From Candidatus Aquiluna sp. UB-MaderosW2red (GTDB lineage Bacteria; Actinomycetota; Actinomycetes; Actinomycetales; Microbacteriaceae), in contig NZ_LT627734.1 of the NCBI RefSeq assembly GCF_900100865.1, positions 124,001 through 188,000 on the forward strand: a DNA stretch of 64,000 nucleotides. Direction: 5' to 3'. Positions within the stretch are counted from its first letter, which is position 1. Every line of letters begins with the position of its first letter. The notes beneath the pieces are model-generated. The model was given only the letters and a program-made list of their open reading frames with translations, did not search any database and had not been told where the DNA came from. Positions 9,562 through 17,521 of this stretch are shown piece by piece. Position numbers and translations under genes: made by a program.

Positions 9562-12450
9562 TTAGGCGACGATCTTCCAGTTAATTGTAAAAATGTGCTC
9601 GGTTTGCTGGACGCCCTTGAGCGCCTGCTCTATCAGTTCTAGGTATTTATCCGCTTCTTCACGAAGTTGCTTCTTGAGCTCTCTAAATTCATCATCTGCG
9701 TCTTCGGCTTTTTGCTCCCAGCGGCGAGCATCTTTTTTTAGCCCTAGCTGCGCCATAGGGTCGTCGGAGTTGTTCGCTGTCTTGCGGGCTTCCTTCTCCT
9801 TGGCCTTGAACTCTCTGATCTTGCCCTCGTGCTCGGCTTTTCGATCCTGTTGATTGCGATACAGCAGCTCTTCCTGCTGGTCGTAATATCGAGAATTTCT
9901 AGCTTGAACTTCACGTTCTAAGTGCTGTCTGTTAGCTGCTAGGTGGCTTTCGAGTGGGCTTAGGTTTGGCGACTCATTCAAATCTGATTGTTCGACGCAG
10001 GTTAGCTCAAGAATGTCGGAGACATACTCAGAATCTAACCACTCTCCAGTTGAAGTCATAGCTCCAGCGAGGAAATAAGACTCTGTGATTTGCTCATCAC
10101 GGGCCTTCATTGAATAGGTAACCAGATCCACGCTGAGCGTCCCCGTTGCGCCTGCGAGCGCCTTGACTGCTGTGCTAGCGCGAGCCGACTTTGAAATAGA
10201 GAAGGTCAGCTCGGCAGTGAGTGTTTCCGAGGCGATGGCAGTGTCGAGCACATGCTGAGCGAGTGGGCTTGAGTACCTGTATTGGTGAGCGTTGTCGAGT
10301 GGCTGACTCTTAAAGAAATAGCGACCTGGTTCCGCATCTTTCACAGGAGACTCGTTTAGTACGAAATGACGTCCATCACCCTCAAACGTTGCGACATGTT
10401 CTAGTTCGTGTTTAGTCACGTCTAATAGAAGACGCTCAAACTTGTTCAGCACATCTCCAGATTGGGAGTCATAAGCCTTTAGACGGTCTTGAACATGTGG
10501 ATCGAGGCTGTCGAATACCTTCGCCTTGGCGCTAGCCATTTCTTTCGATATGTCTGTTGCAAAAAGGGTTTCAAGTTGATGGAAAGCCGAATCAATTTCG
10601 GCATCGGTTCGGCTTGAGTTCAGAATTTCACTGATTTTCTTTTCAAAGTCAAAGCCGTCTTCGATGGCACCCAGAACTTCGTCCGATGCCCCAAAAACAC
10701 TTGAGAACAATTTGAATTTATCTGACAGTAGCTCAAGAATTCGCTGCTCTGCAATGTTTCCCTTATTTGAGAAGTTAGCAACAACTACGTCAAACTTTTG
10801 ACCGTATCGGTGAATACGCCCGATTCTCTGCTCCACCCTCTGTGGGTTCCAGGGCAGGTCATAGTTCACGAGCATCGAACAGAATTGCAGGTTGATCCCT
10901 TCGGCAGCCGCTTCGGTAGCGATCATGATCTTGCCCTCATCGCGGAAGTAATCAACGAGAGCCTTGCGTCTGTCTGCCGAACCAATGCCAGTGACTAGGT
11001 CGCTGCCCTTGTTCTTCTCAAGCCATGCTTTGTAGATAGCTCTTTGCTCGGGCGCATCGTTCGAACCATTGAAAAGAACGATTCCGTCGCCCTTGCCATC
11101 CGCCCGAAGTGAACGAGCAATGTACTCCTGAGTCTTGGTGGAGTCGGTAAAAATAATCGCTTTCTCGGGTGCACCTAACTCACTCAAACGATCAAAACCC
11201 TTATCCAGCGCCTCGGAAAGCTTCACTGCTTTCTGGTTTACCGTGATCGATTTTGCTAGTGCTGCGTACTCTCGAAGTTCTGCCACCTCAGCGAGCATCA
11301 TGCGCGTGCGCTCAGAATTTGAGGATGCCGATTCCTGACTACCAAGACCAAGCTCAATTACTTCTGCTTCTTCAAGCTCTTCGTCGGTCAGGTCTTCAGG
11401 CTCGAAGTCTGCAGTGATTATTCTGCCCGAATTTGATCTAGTTACCCCCTCTAGAGCTTCTGCTTCCAAGCGATTCGAAATTCTCTCCAAAGTGCTGGAT
11501 ACGGCATACGTCGAAGATCCAAGCCGCTTGCGAATGATTAGGGCAGCTAGGTGGCGTTGACTCCCACTAAACGCAAATAACTCGTCTCTCTGAAGGTACT
11601 CATTCACTAGGTGATAGAGCCTGCGCTCCTCTTCACTGGGGGTGAATTCAACGGTGAGAGGGTTTCGCTTAGTGAAGTGAATATACTTTGCAGCATCTTT
11701 TCGCAAGGTTCGCTTTGCGATGGTGGCGACACGATCAGCTAAGTCGTCTCCATTTCCTAAGCTTCCACCCTTGATGTATCGCTCGCGGAAAGCATCAAGT
11801 GAGTAGAAGTAGCTAGGGTCGAAGACTGAAACCAGGCCGTAGAGTTCCTCAAGTTTGTTCTGCAGGGGGGTTGCAGTCAAAAGCACGCACTTGTGAGCTC
11901 CAGCGAATATGTGACTCATGGCCTCAGCGGTTTTTCCTTTGCCTGTCCAGTGGTTTCTCAGGCGGTGAGCCTCGTCGGCAATGATCAAATCCCAACTCCG
12001 AAGCAAGGTTGATTCGTATCGCTGGGCGAACTCGTAGGAACAGATCAGGACCTCTGCCTGTCCTACCGACCCAGTCGCCAAGAGGGCCTCTTTGTTCTTG
12101 GTGTCCAGGACATTGGATGGAATCATGAACTTTTCAAATAGTTCCTGTTTCCACTGCTGGCGCAAGCTAGACGGGGTGACTATAAGAATCGAACGCTTGC
12201 GCTCTGACCAGTACTGGGTGATAACAATGCCAGCCTCGATTGTTTTGCCGAGGCCAACCTCGTCCGCCATGATTACGCCGCGTAAAAATGGTGTTTGCAG
12301 AGCAAAGAGCGCTGCATCGATCTGGTGGGGTTTCGGCTCAACCTGTGCGTCAAAAAGTAAGCCTGCTAGTTTTCCCACATGATCATTGGCGTAGCTTCGC
12401 CTGAGCTCATGGGCAAAATACTTCGCCTGATAGTCAGTCAAGTGCGACAC
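9562..12450 (-). CDS. SNF2/HepA-type DNA helicase of the restriction operon
   Basis: A 962-residue superfamily 2 ATPase. ADEVGLGKTIEAG (residues 62-74) is the Walker A motif of SNF2/RapA proteins, IIADEAHRLRN is the DEAH box, and QRIGRIHRYGQ (~541-551) is motif VI. The last ~120 residues are strongly charged and predicted coiled coil. Proteins of this kind recur beside Type III-like mod and res genes; a standard two-gene Type III system does not need one, so an extra translocase or DNA-clearing role is inferred. The GTG start has a G-run 4-5 bases upstream. This is the first large gene of the operon. Confidence 0.9.
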   Translation of the reverse strand: MSHLTDYQAKYFAHELRRSYANDHVGKLAGLLFDAQVEPKPHQIDAALFALQTPFLRGVIMADEVGLGKTIEAGIVITQYWSERKRSILIVTPSSLRQQWKQELFEKFMIPSNVLDTKNKEALLATGSVGQAEVLICSYEFAQRYESTLLRSWDLIIADEAHRLRNHWTGKGKTAEAMSHIFAGAHKCVLLTATPLQNKLEELYGLVSVFDPSYFYSLDAFRERYIKGGSLGNGDDLADRVATIAKRTLRKDAAKYIHFTKRNPLTVEFTPSEEERRLYHLVNEYLQRDELFAFSGSQRHLAALIIRKRLGSSTYAVSSTLERISNRLEAEALEGVTRSNSGRIITADFEPEDLTDEELEEAEVIELGLGSQESASSNSERTRMMLAEVAELREYAALAKSITVNQKAVKLSEALDKGFDRLSELGAPEKAIIFTDSTKTQEYIARSLRADGKGDGIVLFNGSNDAPEQRAIYKAWLEKNKGSDLVTGIGSADRRKALVDYFRDEGKIMIATEAAAEGINLQFCSMLVNYDLPWNPQRVEQRIGRIHRYGQKFDVVVANFSNKGNIAEQRILELLSDKFKLFSSVFGASDEVLGAIEDGFDFEKKISEILNSSRTDAEIDSAFHQLETLFATDISKEMASAKAKVFDSLDPHVQDRLKAYDSQSGDVLNKFERLLLDVTKHELEHVATFEGDGRHFVLNESPVKDAEPGRYFFKSQPLDNAHQYRYSSPLAQHVLDTAIASETLTAELTFSISKSARASTAVKALAGATGTLSVDLVTYSMKARDEQITESYFLAGAMTSTGEWLDSEYVSDILELTCVEQSDLNESPNLSPLESHLAANRQHLEREVQARNSRYYDQQEELLYRNQQDRKAEHEGKIREFKAKEKEARKTANNSDDPMAQLGLKKDARRWEQKAEDADDEFRELKKQLREEADKYLELIEQALKGVQQTEHIFTINWKIVA

Positions 12451-12499
12451 TGACCCCCCCCTAGCCCCTGTTTGAAAGACGAAAAACTGTTCCTACAGT

Positions 12500-12922
12500 C
12501 TAACCGCGCGGTATTTGACCATCAGTGTCTTCGCTCCCATTCATGAAATAGCCACTGTCACTATCCGAGCTCTCACACATAGTTAGATCTTCCCCGCTCA
12601 GGTAAGCAGGAAGCCAAGATCCCCTGGCGTTGCCAGTTGGCCCATTGGTCTTGACATAGAGCAGGTTTGACTCCGGGCAGTACTGAATGTCTCCGTCTAT
12701 TGCCATTAGGCACTCCAGTTGCAGGGCTACTGCATCGTGGTAGTAGAGAACCTCAGCTTGTGCCCTTGTGGTTACCCGCAAGGAGTATGGGGAAATCAGA
12801 TCAACCTTTGCCTGATAACGCTTTTTATCTCTCATCACATTGCACTGAACATAGTGGGTCTTGTGGCCAGGTTTATATAGTCCGCAATTCTTTGGGTCAT
12901 ATCTGGTGTTCTCGCTAATCAT
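12500..12922 (-). CDS. hypothetical protein upstream of the defence operon
   Basis: A 140-residue protein I do not recognise. The ATG at 12922 is chosen because AGGAGG ends four bases upstream; an in-frame start at 12955 would place that site inside the gene. The sequence has several scattered cysteines, a central beta-rich stretch (YQAKVDLISPYSLRV) and an acidic C-terminal tail (SSDSDSGYF, SEDTDGQ). The gap to the SNF2 gene is 49 bases on the same strand, so it could be the first gene of the operon, but no functional link is visible. Confidence 0.6.
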   Translation of the reverse strand: MISENTRYDPKNCGLYKPGHKTHYVQCNVMRDKKRYQAKVDLISPYSLRVTTRAQAEVLYYHDAVALQLECLMAIDGDIQYCPESNLLYVKTNGPTGNARGSWLPAYLSGEDLTMCESSDSDSGYFMNGSEDTDGQIPRG

Positions 12923-12939
12923 GATGCCTCCTGGTGTTG

Positions 12940-12981
12940 GGGGCTTTAGCCCCACGATTTGCCCCAGCTATTGCTGGGGCC
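12940..12981. repeat. twin GC-rich hairpins in the leader of the hypothetical gene
   Basis: Two perfect short stem-loops lie side by side just upstream of the ribosome binding site of the 140-residue gene: GGGGCTTTAGCCCC (12940-12953, six-base arms) and GCCCCAGCTATTGCTGGGGC (12962-12981, at least seven-base arms). They have GCCCC in common and could also pair with one another. Without a T-tract they do not look like simple terminators; leader regulation or a REP-like pair is possible. Confidence 0.55.
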
Positions 12982-13071
12982 ACATCTTCTACTGGAGCAC
13001 CCTGGTCGTGAGATCCGGGTTGCTAGGCAGCTAGCCAGTTACTTAGCGCTGCCATTCTTGATGCCTTATTA

Positions 13072-13096
13072 GGTTAGGACAGGGGGCTGACATTTA
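13072..13096 (+). repeat. dispersed direct repeat, copy 1
   Basis: GGTTAGGACAGG then GGGCTGACATTTA. This is the most divergent left half of four same-orientation copies of a GTTAGCT...GGTCTGACATTTA element found only between 13.0 and 19.2 kb. It lies between the 140-residue hypothetical gene and hipB. See the other copies at 14851, 17092 and 19135. Confidence 0.6.
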
Positions 13097-13218
13097 GCGT
13101 TCCACCTTCGCCTTTTTTTGAAGTTCTGCAACGAGACTTGGCGGCATAAGTCAGGGTTTGTTTGTGGGGATTTATTGAGGTTCAGGGCTTCTCACCGCAC
13201 TCATCCCGCGTGTCTGCT

Positions 13219-13299
13219 CACTCTAAAAATCTAGTCGTACGGCTTGACTATAAAAACCTAGTAAATGCTTTTGACTATGAAACCTTAGTCAGATACTCT
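13219..13299 (+). promoter_or_regulatory. hipBA promoter with three HipB-type operators
   Basis: Three inverted-repeat sites of the form GACTA-N8-TAGTC begin at 13219, 13246 and 13273, exactly 27 bp apart. The third is perfect (GACTA 13273-13277, TAGTC 13286-13290), the second ends TAGTA and the first begins CACTC. The known E. coli HipB operator has the same geometry (TATCC-N8-GGATA). A likely promoter overlaps the last site: -35 TTGACT at 13271-13276 and -10 TACTCT at 13294-13299, 17-base spacer. HipB binding here would block transcription of its own operon. Confidence 0.75.
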
Positions 13300-13325
13300 A
13301 TTCCTGACACTGAATTGGGAGGGTT

Positions 13326-13568
13326 ATGGGAACGCTACGCGGAACCGCAAGAGATGCTGAGGGGCTTGGGTTGCTGTTGCAGCAGGGGCGCCTTGCAGCA
13401 GGGCTAACCCAGCGACAACTGGCTGACCAACTGAATGTCAGCCAGTCCTATATCTGGTCACTTGAGAGTGGCAAAGACGTGAAAGTTCTAGAGCGAATCT
13501 TTGCCGTCATGAGGGCCACTGGTGTGACTATGAGTCTTGAGGTTCCTGATGGCCAGCCTCAACGTTGA
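13326..13568 (+). CDS. hipB: HipB-type antitoxin, XRE helix-turn-helix
   Basis: An 80-residue XRE-family DNA-binding protein. The helix-turn-helix covers about residues 26-58 (GLTQRQLADQLNVSQSYIWS, then LESGKDVKVLERIF). The ATG follows GGAGGG at good distance. It overlaps hipA by 20 bases, the usual order antitoxin then kinase. It should neutralise HipA and repress the operon through the three GACTA-N8-TAGTC sites upstream. Confidence 0.88.
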   Translation: MGTLRGTARDAEGLGLLLQQGRLAAGLTQRQLADQLNVSQSYIWSLESGKDVKVLERIFAVMRATGVTMSLEVPDGQPQR

Positions 13569-14769
13569 GCTTCATGGTGAACTCGTTGGTCGCCTGATTG
13601 GGCAGAGCAAGCGAAACTTTGATTTTGTCGCCGACCCGGCTGCTTTAGAGAAATATGGTTTGGGTAGTCAGGTACTTTCGGTCGCGGTTCCCCTGTTGAG
13701 GAGCAGCACTGGAGGCAAGGCCGATCGCCGCCGCAACTATTTCGCTGAACTATTGCCAGAGGGTGAGAGCTTGGAGCGTTTGGCTGGCAACCTAAGGGTG
13801 CCAACCGATGATGTCCTTCGGCTCCTGGCACAGTTTGGCCGCGATGTTGCCGGTGCTGTTGAGATTTTTGACCCTGAGTTGCCAGGTGAACCAAAGACAC
13901 CAGCACTTGCACCTGTTACCGAAATTATGGTTGCCGCCTTGCTGCGAAATGTTAAGGGTGAGCCTTTTGCGAATGCCCCTAGACGTGGGCGAACCTCGCT
14001 GGCTGGAGTTCAGGGGAAAATAGTTTTGGCTAGGGCCAACAACAGCTGGAATCGGGTTCTAGACGGCTACCCCTCTACCCATATTCTTAAGCCCTCCAGT
14101 ACTGACTATCCAACGATGATCTTTGACGAGGAATACGGCCAAAGAATCTGCCGTTTGCTTGGCATTGCAAATTTCGAAGTTGAGATCGAAGCATTCGATG
14201 GGCTTGACTGCCTGGTGATACAAAGATTCGACCGCACCTTGGATAAACAGCCCAAAAGGATTCACCAAGAAGACATGAACCAGGCCCTGGGTGCATCTAG
14301 GAATGAAAAATACCAAGAGTACGGAGGCAAGGTTTCTCTCAAACGTGTCTCTCAGGTTATTTCCCGAAGCTTGGAAGCAGACTCGCTCACGCGGCTCTTG
14401 CGGCAAGTAACGATCTCACTTGCGATTGGCAACCTAGATATGCACGCCAAGAACATTAGTATTTTCCATTTTGAGGACGGGCAGATTGCTCCTACACCGG
14501 CGTATGACATGGTTCCTCAGACCCACCTGGGCTCAGATGGCAGAATGGCTCTTGCAATCAACAATCAGTACATTCACTCTCAAATCAGTGCGGATGACCT
14601 CGTTGCCGAGGCTGAGTCTTGGGGCATGCGCAATGTGAGCCAGGAAATAAGAGACACACTGGAGCGGGTTTTGTCGATTATCGCCTCCGAGGTGCCCCAC
14701 AAACTCGCCCACCCGAGACTGCGGGAAGACATAGCGGGTTTTACACTTCGATTACTTGCTGGGCTTTAG
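13549..14769 (+). CDS. hipA: HipA-family serine/threonine kinase toxin
   Basis: A 406-residue HipA-like kinase. Visible features are the N-terminal HipA domain (NVELHGELVGRL), the Gly-rich loop SLAGVQGKIVLA, STHILKPS, the catalytic loop GNLDMHAKNIS with catalytic Asp at about 297, and the metal-binding AYDMVPQ with Asp at about 320. In E. coli HipA phosphorylates glutamyl-tRNA synthetase and causes growth arrest. The ATG at 13549 is preferred over a TTG at 13537 because GAGG lies six bases upstream of it. It overlaps hipB. All key residues are present, so it is probably active. Confidence 0.92.
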   Translation: MASLNVELHGELVGRLIGQSKRNFDFVADPAALEKYGLGSQVLSVAVPLLRSSTGGKADRRRNYFAELLPEGESLERLAGNLRVPTDDVLRLLAQFGRDVAGAVEIFDPELPGEPKTPALAPVTEIMVAALLRNVKGEPFANAPRRGRTSLAGVQGKIVLARANNSWNRVLDGYPSTHILKPSSTDYPTMIFDEEYGQRICRLLGIANFEVEIEAFDGLDCLVIQRFDRTLDKQPKRIHQEDMNQALGASRNEKYQEYGGKVSLKRVSQVISRSLEADSLTRLLRQVTISLAIGNLDMHAKNISIFHFEDGQIAPTPAYDMVPQTHLGSDGRMALAINNQYIHSQISADDLVAEAESWGMRNVSQEIRDTLERVLSIIASEVPHKLAHPRLREDIAGFTLRLLAGL

Positions 14770-14850
14770 CTTTTTTAGCGTCAAATTTGCCGATCTCCAT
14801 TAGCGAGGTGATCAGGCTTGTCAGTCATTACTATGGCCTAGAAGCGGCGG

Positions 14851-14876
14851 GTTAGCTGACCGAGGTCTGACATTTA
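14851..14876 (+). repeat. dispersed direct repeat, copy 2
   Basis: GTTAGCTGACCGA then GGTCTGACATTTA, the last bases forming the stop codon of the converging lipoprotein protease gene. Resemblance to copy 4 extends about 20 bases further left (ACTA..TGGCC..AAGC.GG). It separates hipBA from the protease/nuclease operon. Confidence 0.65.
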
Positions 14877-15620
14877 GTCTGATTTATCTAGCTCAGCCAG
14901 TAATAACCAAAGGTTGGCTATCGGCTGCATGAACGCGACATCGTTGATGTCGTTCTGATTGAAGCCGGCATAGATAGTGCCGATGACTTGGCCCCTTAAG
15001 TTCAAGGCCACTCCACCAGAACTTCCTGGGTTGATACCGGCGTCGGTGGTCCAACCCTGCAAGCCAGCATCGGCTGAAACAACCCCCGTGGTCATGGTCA
15101 GCACCCCCGAACTCATGTAGTTGTCTGGGTAAGACATGGTCATAACCCAATTGCCTAAGCCAGGGTTGCCGCTTATTTCACTTAGAGTGGCCAACCTCTT
15201 TCTGTCCGCCTTCAGTAGGGCTAGGTCAATTGAGGGTAAGTCTTTATCAAGGTCATCGTCCTGGTGTATTGCCACCAAAATCTTTGCGGTGAAGAAGCTG
15301 CCATTGCTGTCCCAGACATCTACCCCACCCTCACCTAAGCAATCTTCAACAACGTGGTGGTTGGTCACTATAAAGTCTTCGGGTTCGCCTTTCACATAAA
15401 GCGTCACTCCCCAACCGGAGCCAACGTATTCCCCACACCCAATTTCATAGATAGCAGCAGAAACTCGATTGACCAAAGTTTCTAGGTCTTTTGGTGCATC
15501 AAACAGGCTCTGCACGAATACCTCTTGAGGTAGCGAGTCAGTTTGATCTGGGGCGACTTGACTGCAGCCCACCAGTAAAAACACTGCACAGGTAGCAAGT
15601 AGTTTGCTAAGTGACTTCAT
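14874..15620 (-). CDS. trypsin-like serine protease lipoprotein
   Basis: A 248-residue exported protease. The N-terminus has a lipoprotein signal (hydrophobic residues 7-16, lipobox LLVGC with Cys19), so it should sit on the outer face of the membrane. The S1-type triad is visible: His89 in TNHHVV, Asp132 in IDLALL and Ser201 in INPGSSGG. There is no PDZ domain, unlike HtrA. The start is four bases after the stop of the HNH nuclease gene, so they are coupled. Substrate unknown; it might process or protect the neighbouring secreted nuclease. Confidence 0.87.
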   Translation of the reverse strand: MKSLSKLLATCAVFLLVGCSQVAPDQTDSLPQEVFVQSLFDAPKDLETLVNRVSAAIYEIGCGEYVGSGWGVTLYVKGEPEDFIVTNHHVVEDCLGEGGVDVWDSNGSFFTAKILVAIHQDDDLDKDLPSIDLALLKADRKRLATLSEISGNPGLGNWVMTMSYPDNYMSSGVLTMTTGVVSADAGLQGWTTDAGINPGSSGGVALNLRGQVIGTIYAGFNQNDINDVAFMQPIANLWLLLAELDKSD

Positions 15621-15624
15621 GTTC

Positions 15625-16518
15625 TTAGTTCACGCACCTAGTAGCGACATTGCTCAGGGTGTTGAACTCTCTTTGATCGACACTTAGCTCCCATTTCACC
15701 TTCACGATCATCCACTCTTGGATGTATTGGCAGATGTAGCTCTGATTGGTTGGTAACCAATCAGAGGGGTCGCGGGCTGACTTTGATCTATTGGATCCTG
15801 CACTCACGGCAATTAGGGCTTGAGGTAGTTCAAGGTCATTAGCAAAGGCCTGCCGCTTTGCGGCAGTCCACTGGTCTGCTCCTGAATCCCAGGCTTCTTT
15901 GAGGGGAATCATGTGGTCAATATCTAGCTTTGAAGAATCAGTTATTAGTTGGTTGTCATAGACCGAGAGCCAACTGCCCACTTCAACCTTGCACCTGTCT
16001 CCCAACCCAACTTGAGTGAGGGACTCTTGAATCAAAACTTCTTTTCTTGCATCACAGCCGTCACTATCGGCATCTACCCAATGCCGAAAGAGATCGCGGT
16101 CATAACCACTTGTCACCTCGGCCTTGATGGTGAGACTAAGTAGCAACTGTTCATACCTAATAGCCGCTTCTTGATTGCCAGCATCTGGCTCGGTGGCAGG
16201 GGCCGCGGTTGTTCGGGTTGGTGTTGGGCTCAGAGTGGCGGTTGGGTTGGAAGTGGATGCCGAGCCACCTGAATCACCAGGAGTAATTTCGGCCTTTGGG
16301 GTCTCGGAACCCTCGGGGCTCGGTTCTAGCGACTCAGCTGCTGTTGAATCAGTTGCTTGCGGTGACGGGGCCGACTGAGTTTGCTCACCAGTTGCCGAGC
16401 TGGTGGCGGTTGGGTTGGGTTCAGACGGGTTGATCATAGAGGAGATAAAAGACAGCGCTACAAAGGCCACAATCACAATGGTGATTGTGCTGGATTTAGA
16501 TGTTTTACGCCTTGGCAC
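15625..16518 (-). CDS. secreted or membrane-anchored HNH nuclease (DUF1524/GmrSD-C type)
   Basis: A 297-residue protein with one membrane segment near residues 12-30, a long Pro/Thr/Ser-rich linker to about residue 105, and a C-terminal HNH domain of the DUF1524 kind: DSDGCDARKEVLIQE, then DIDHMIPLKEAW as the core, then SNRSKSARDPSDWLP. Such stand-alone secreted forms are common in actinobacteria and are usually thought to degrade extracellular DNA. It begins with GTG. It lies in a minus-strand run with two small genes upstream and the lipoprotein protease downstream. Confidence 0.85.
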   Translation of the reverse strand: MPRRKTSKSSTITIVIVAFVALSFISSMINPSEPNPTATSSATGEQTQSAPSPQATDSTAAESLEPSPEGSETPKAEITPGDSGGSASTSNPTATLSPTPTRTTAAPATEPDAGNQEAAIRYEQLLLSLTIKAEVTSGYDRDLFRHWVDADSDGCDARKEVLIQESLTQVGLGDRCKVEVGSWLSVYDNQLITDSSKLDIDHMIPLKEAWDSGADQWTAAKRQAFANDLELPQALIAVSAGSNRSKSARDPSDWLPTNQSYICQYIQEWMIVKVKWELSVDQREFNTLSNVATRCVN

Positions 16519-16587
16519 TAGAACACCCCAACTGTGTTTGCCGACTAAGAGACTAGAGCGGATTGCATTATTTAGTTTGTTTAGCTC

Positions 16588-16788
16588 TTAGTGGTATTCA
16601 TCTTCGTCGTAATCGTTCGTAGAGAGTGAGCTTGAGCCGGTTCTGGTCTGGCCGCCGCCAAACATAAAAGAAATCATCCCGACAAACGCCACCACCACCT
16701 GGATAAAGATTGCGCCAAGCACTGGCACAAGAAATGCGGCGAGGGCCAGCCACCCCCAAAACAAACTCCAAAATTCGTAGCTACTCAC
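16588..16788 (-). CDS. small membrane protein, hypothetical
   Basis: A 66-residue protein with one or two hydrophobic stretches (residues 6-42) and a polar acidic tail ending DYDEDEYH. The GTG start follows AGGGGG by about five bases. Function unknown. Position suggests co-transcription with the nuclease and protease genes (69-base gap to the nuclease). Confidence 0.65.
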   Translation of the reverse strand: MSSYEFWSLFWGWLALAAFLVPVLGAIFIQVVVAFVGMISFMFGGGQTRTGSSSLSTNDYDEDEYH

Positions 16789-16855
16789 TTATCCCCCTCA
16801 AGTTTTAGTTCCAGATCAAGCAGCCTTATTGGCATTGCGGCTAGGCGTCTGTTAC

Positions 16856-17065
16856 CTAGCGCTCCTCTTCGTTCCAGTCTGCTTCCTCATCAAACATCGA
16901 ACCATATTGAGTTTCTGGGTATGCGGTGTTTGGTGAGTAGCCCTCGGGACCCGAGTGAAAGTCACCCTCGTTCATGGTGCCATCGGTTGCAAGTGAAGGT
17001 CTTTTTGGCATGGGTTGAACCGGTGGTGTCGGGCTAGCGAAGAGCCTGCGTAGAAAATCAAACAT
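16856..17065 (-). CDS. small acidic hypothetical protein
   Basis: A 69-residue protein beginning MFDFLRRLFAS and then turning polar, proline-rich and acidic. The amphipathic start could tether it to the membrane. The ATG is preceded by AAGGGGG with four bases between, a strong ribosome site, which is the main reason to accept it. It appears to be the first gene of the minus-strand run down to the lipoprotein protease. No family recognised. Confidence 0.6.
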   Translation of the reverse strand: MFDFLRRLFASPTPPVQPMPKRPSLATDGTMNEGDFHSGPEGYSPNTAYPETQYGSMFDEEADWNEEER

Positions 17066-17091
17066 TTGTCCCCCTTTGTCTTATAGCTCAA

Positions 17092-17115
17092 CTTAGCTAA
17101 GGGGTCTGACTTTTT
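17092..17115 (+). repeat. dispersed direct repeat, copy 3
   Basis: CTTAGCTAAGG then GGTCTGACTTTTTT. The right half departs from CATTTA after CTGAC. It lies between divergent operons: the small-protein/nuclease set on minus and the DUF1778-GNAT pair on plus. Confidence 0.6.
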
Positions 17116-17242
17116 TACGTCTCTGGTTCTCGAAATCGAGGATCCAGCGTGGCTGTGGATAACCTTTGTCATAATTTGAGGTTTGATGTCATGCTTTTGG
17201 ATGAAAACATTCTGTAGACACAATGGGAGTACAAAAGGTAAT

Positions 17243-17521
17243 ATGACAATCACGATGGCTAAAGAGGAACGAATCAACGTTAGGGCAAGCACTCGGCAAA
17301 AGCAGCTGTTGGCTCAAGCAGCAGCTGCCACCGGGGTCTCGATTTCTGAGTTCATGCTTGAGCGTGCACTGCGAGATGCCCAGGATGCGATCTTGGATCA
17401 AAGAATTTTCTACTTCACCCCAGATGAATACGACGCTTTTGTGGCTCAAGGTGAGGACGTGGCTGAGAACCAAGCCAAGATTCAAAAGATTATGGAGCGC
17501 AAAGCGCCATGGGAGAGCTAA
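17243..17521 (+). CDS. DUF1778 (TacA-like) antitoxin
   Basis: A 92-residue ribbon-helix-helix type antitoxin: ERINVRASTRQKQLLAQAA, then SISEFMLERALRDAQ, then a C-terminal toxin-binding part with DQRIFYFTPDEYDAF. In known pairs this family represses its own operon and blocks a GNAT acetyltransferase toxin. The ATG at 17243 follows AAAGG and fits the family N-terminus; an upstream in-frame start at 17183 has no support. It overlaps the toxin gene by 13 bases. Confidence 0.88.
   Translation: MTITMAKEERINVRASTRQKQLLAQAAAATGVSISEFMLERALRDAQDAILDQRIFYFTPDEYDAFVAQGEDVAENQAKIQKIMERKAPWES

Noticed and set aside
3000-12450. DISARM or BREX system
   Set aside because: No drmA, drmB, drmC, pglZ or brxC-like gene is present; only SNF2, Mod, Res and the HEPN-like gene.
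13162-13407. 81-codon frame over the hipBA operators
   Set aside because: It covers the promoter and operator array, has no ribosome site and is out of frame with hipB.
17101-17120. GGGGTCTGAC as a Tn3-family terminal repeat
   Set aside because: The similarity is only ten bases, all four copies of the element point the same way, and no transposase or resolvase gene is present.
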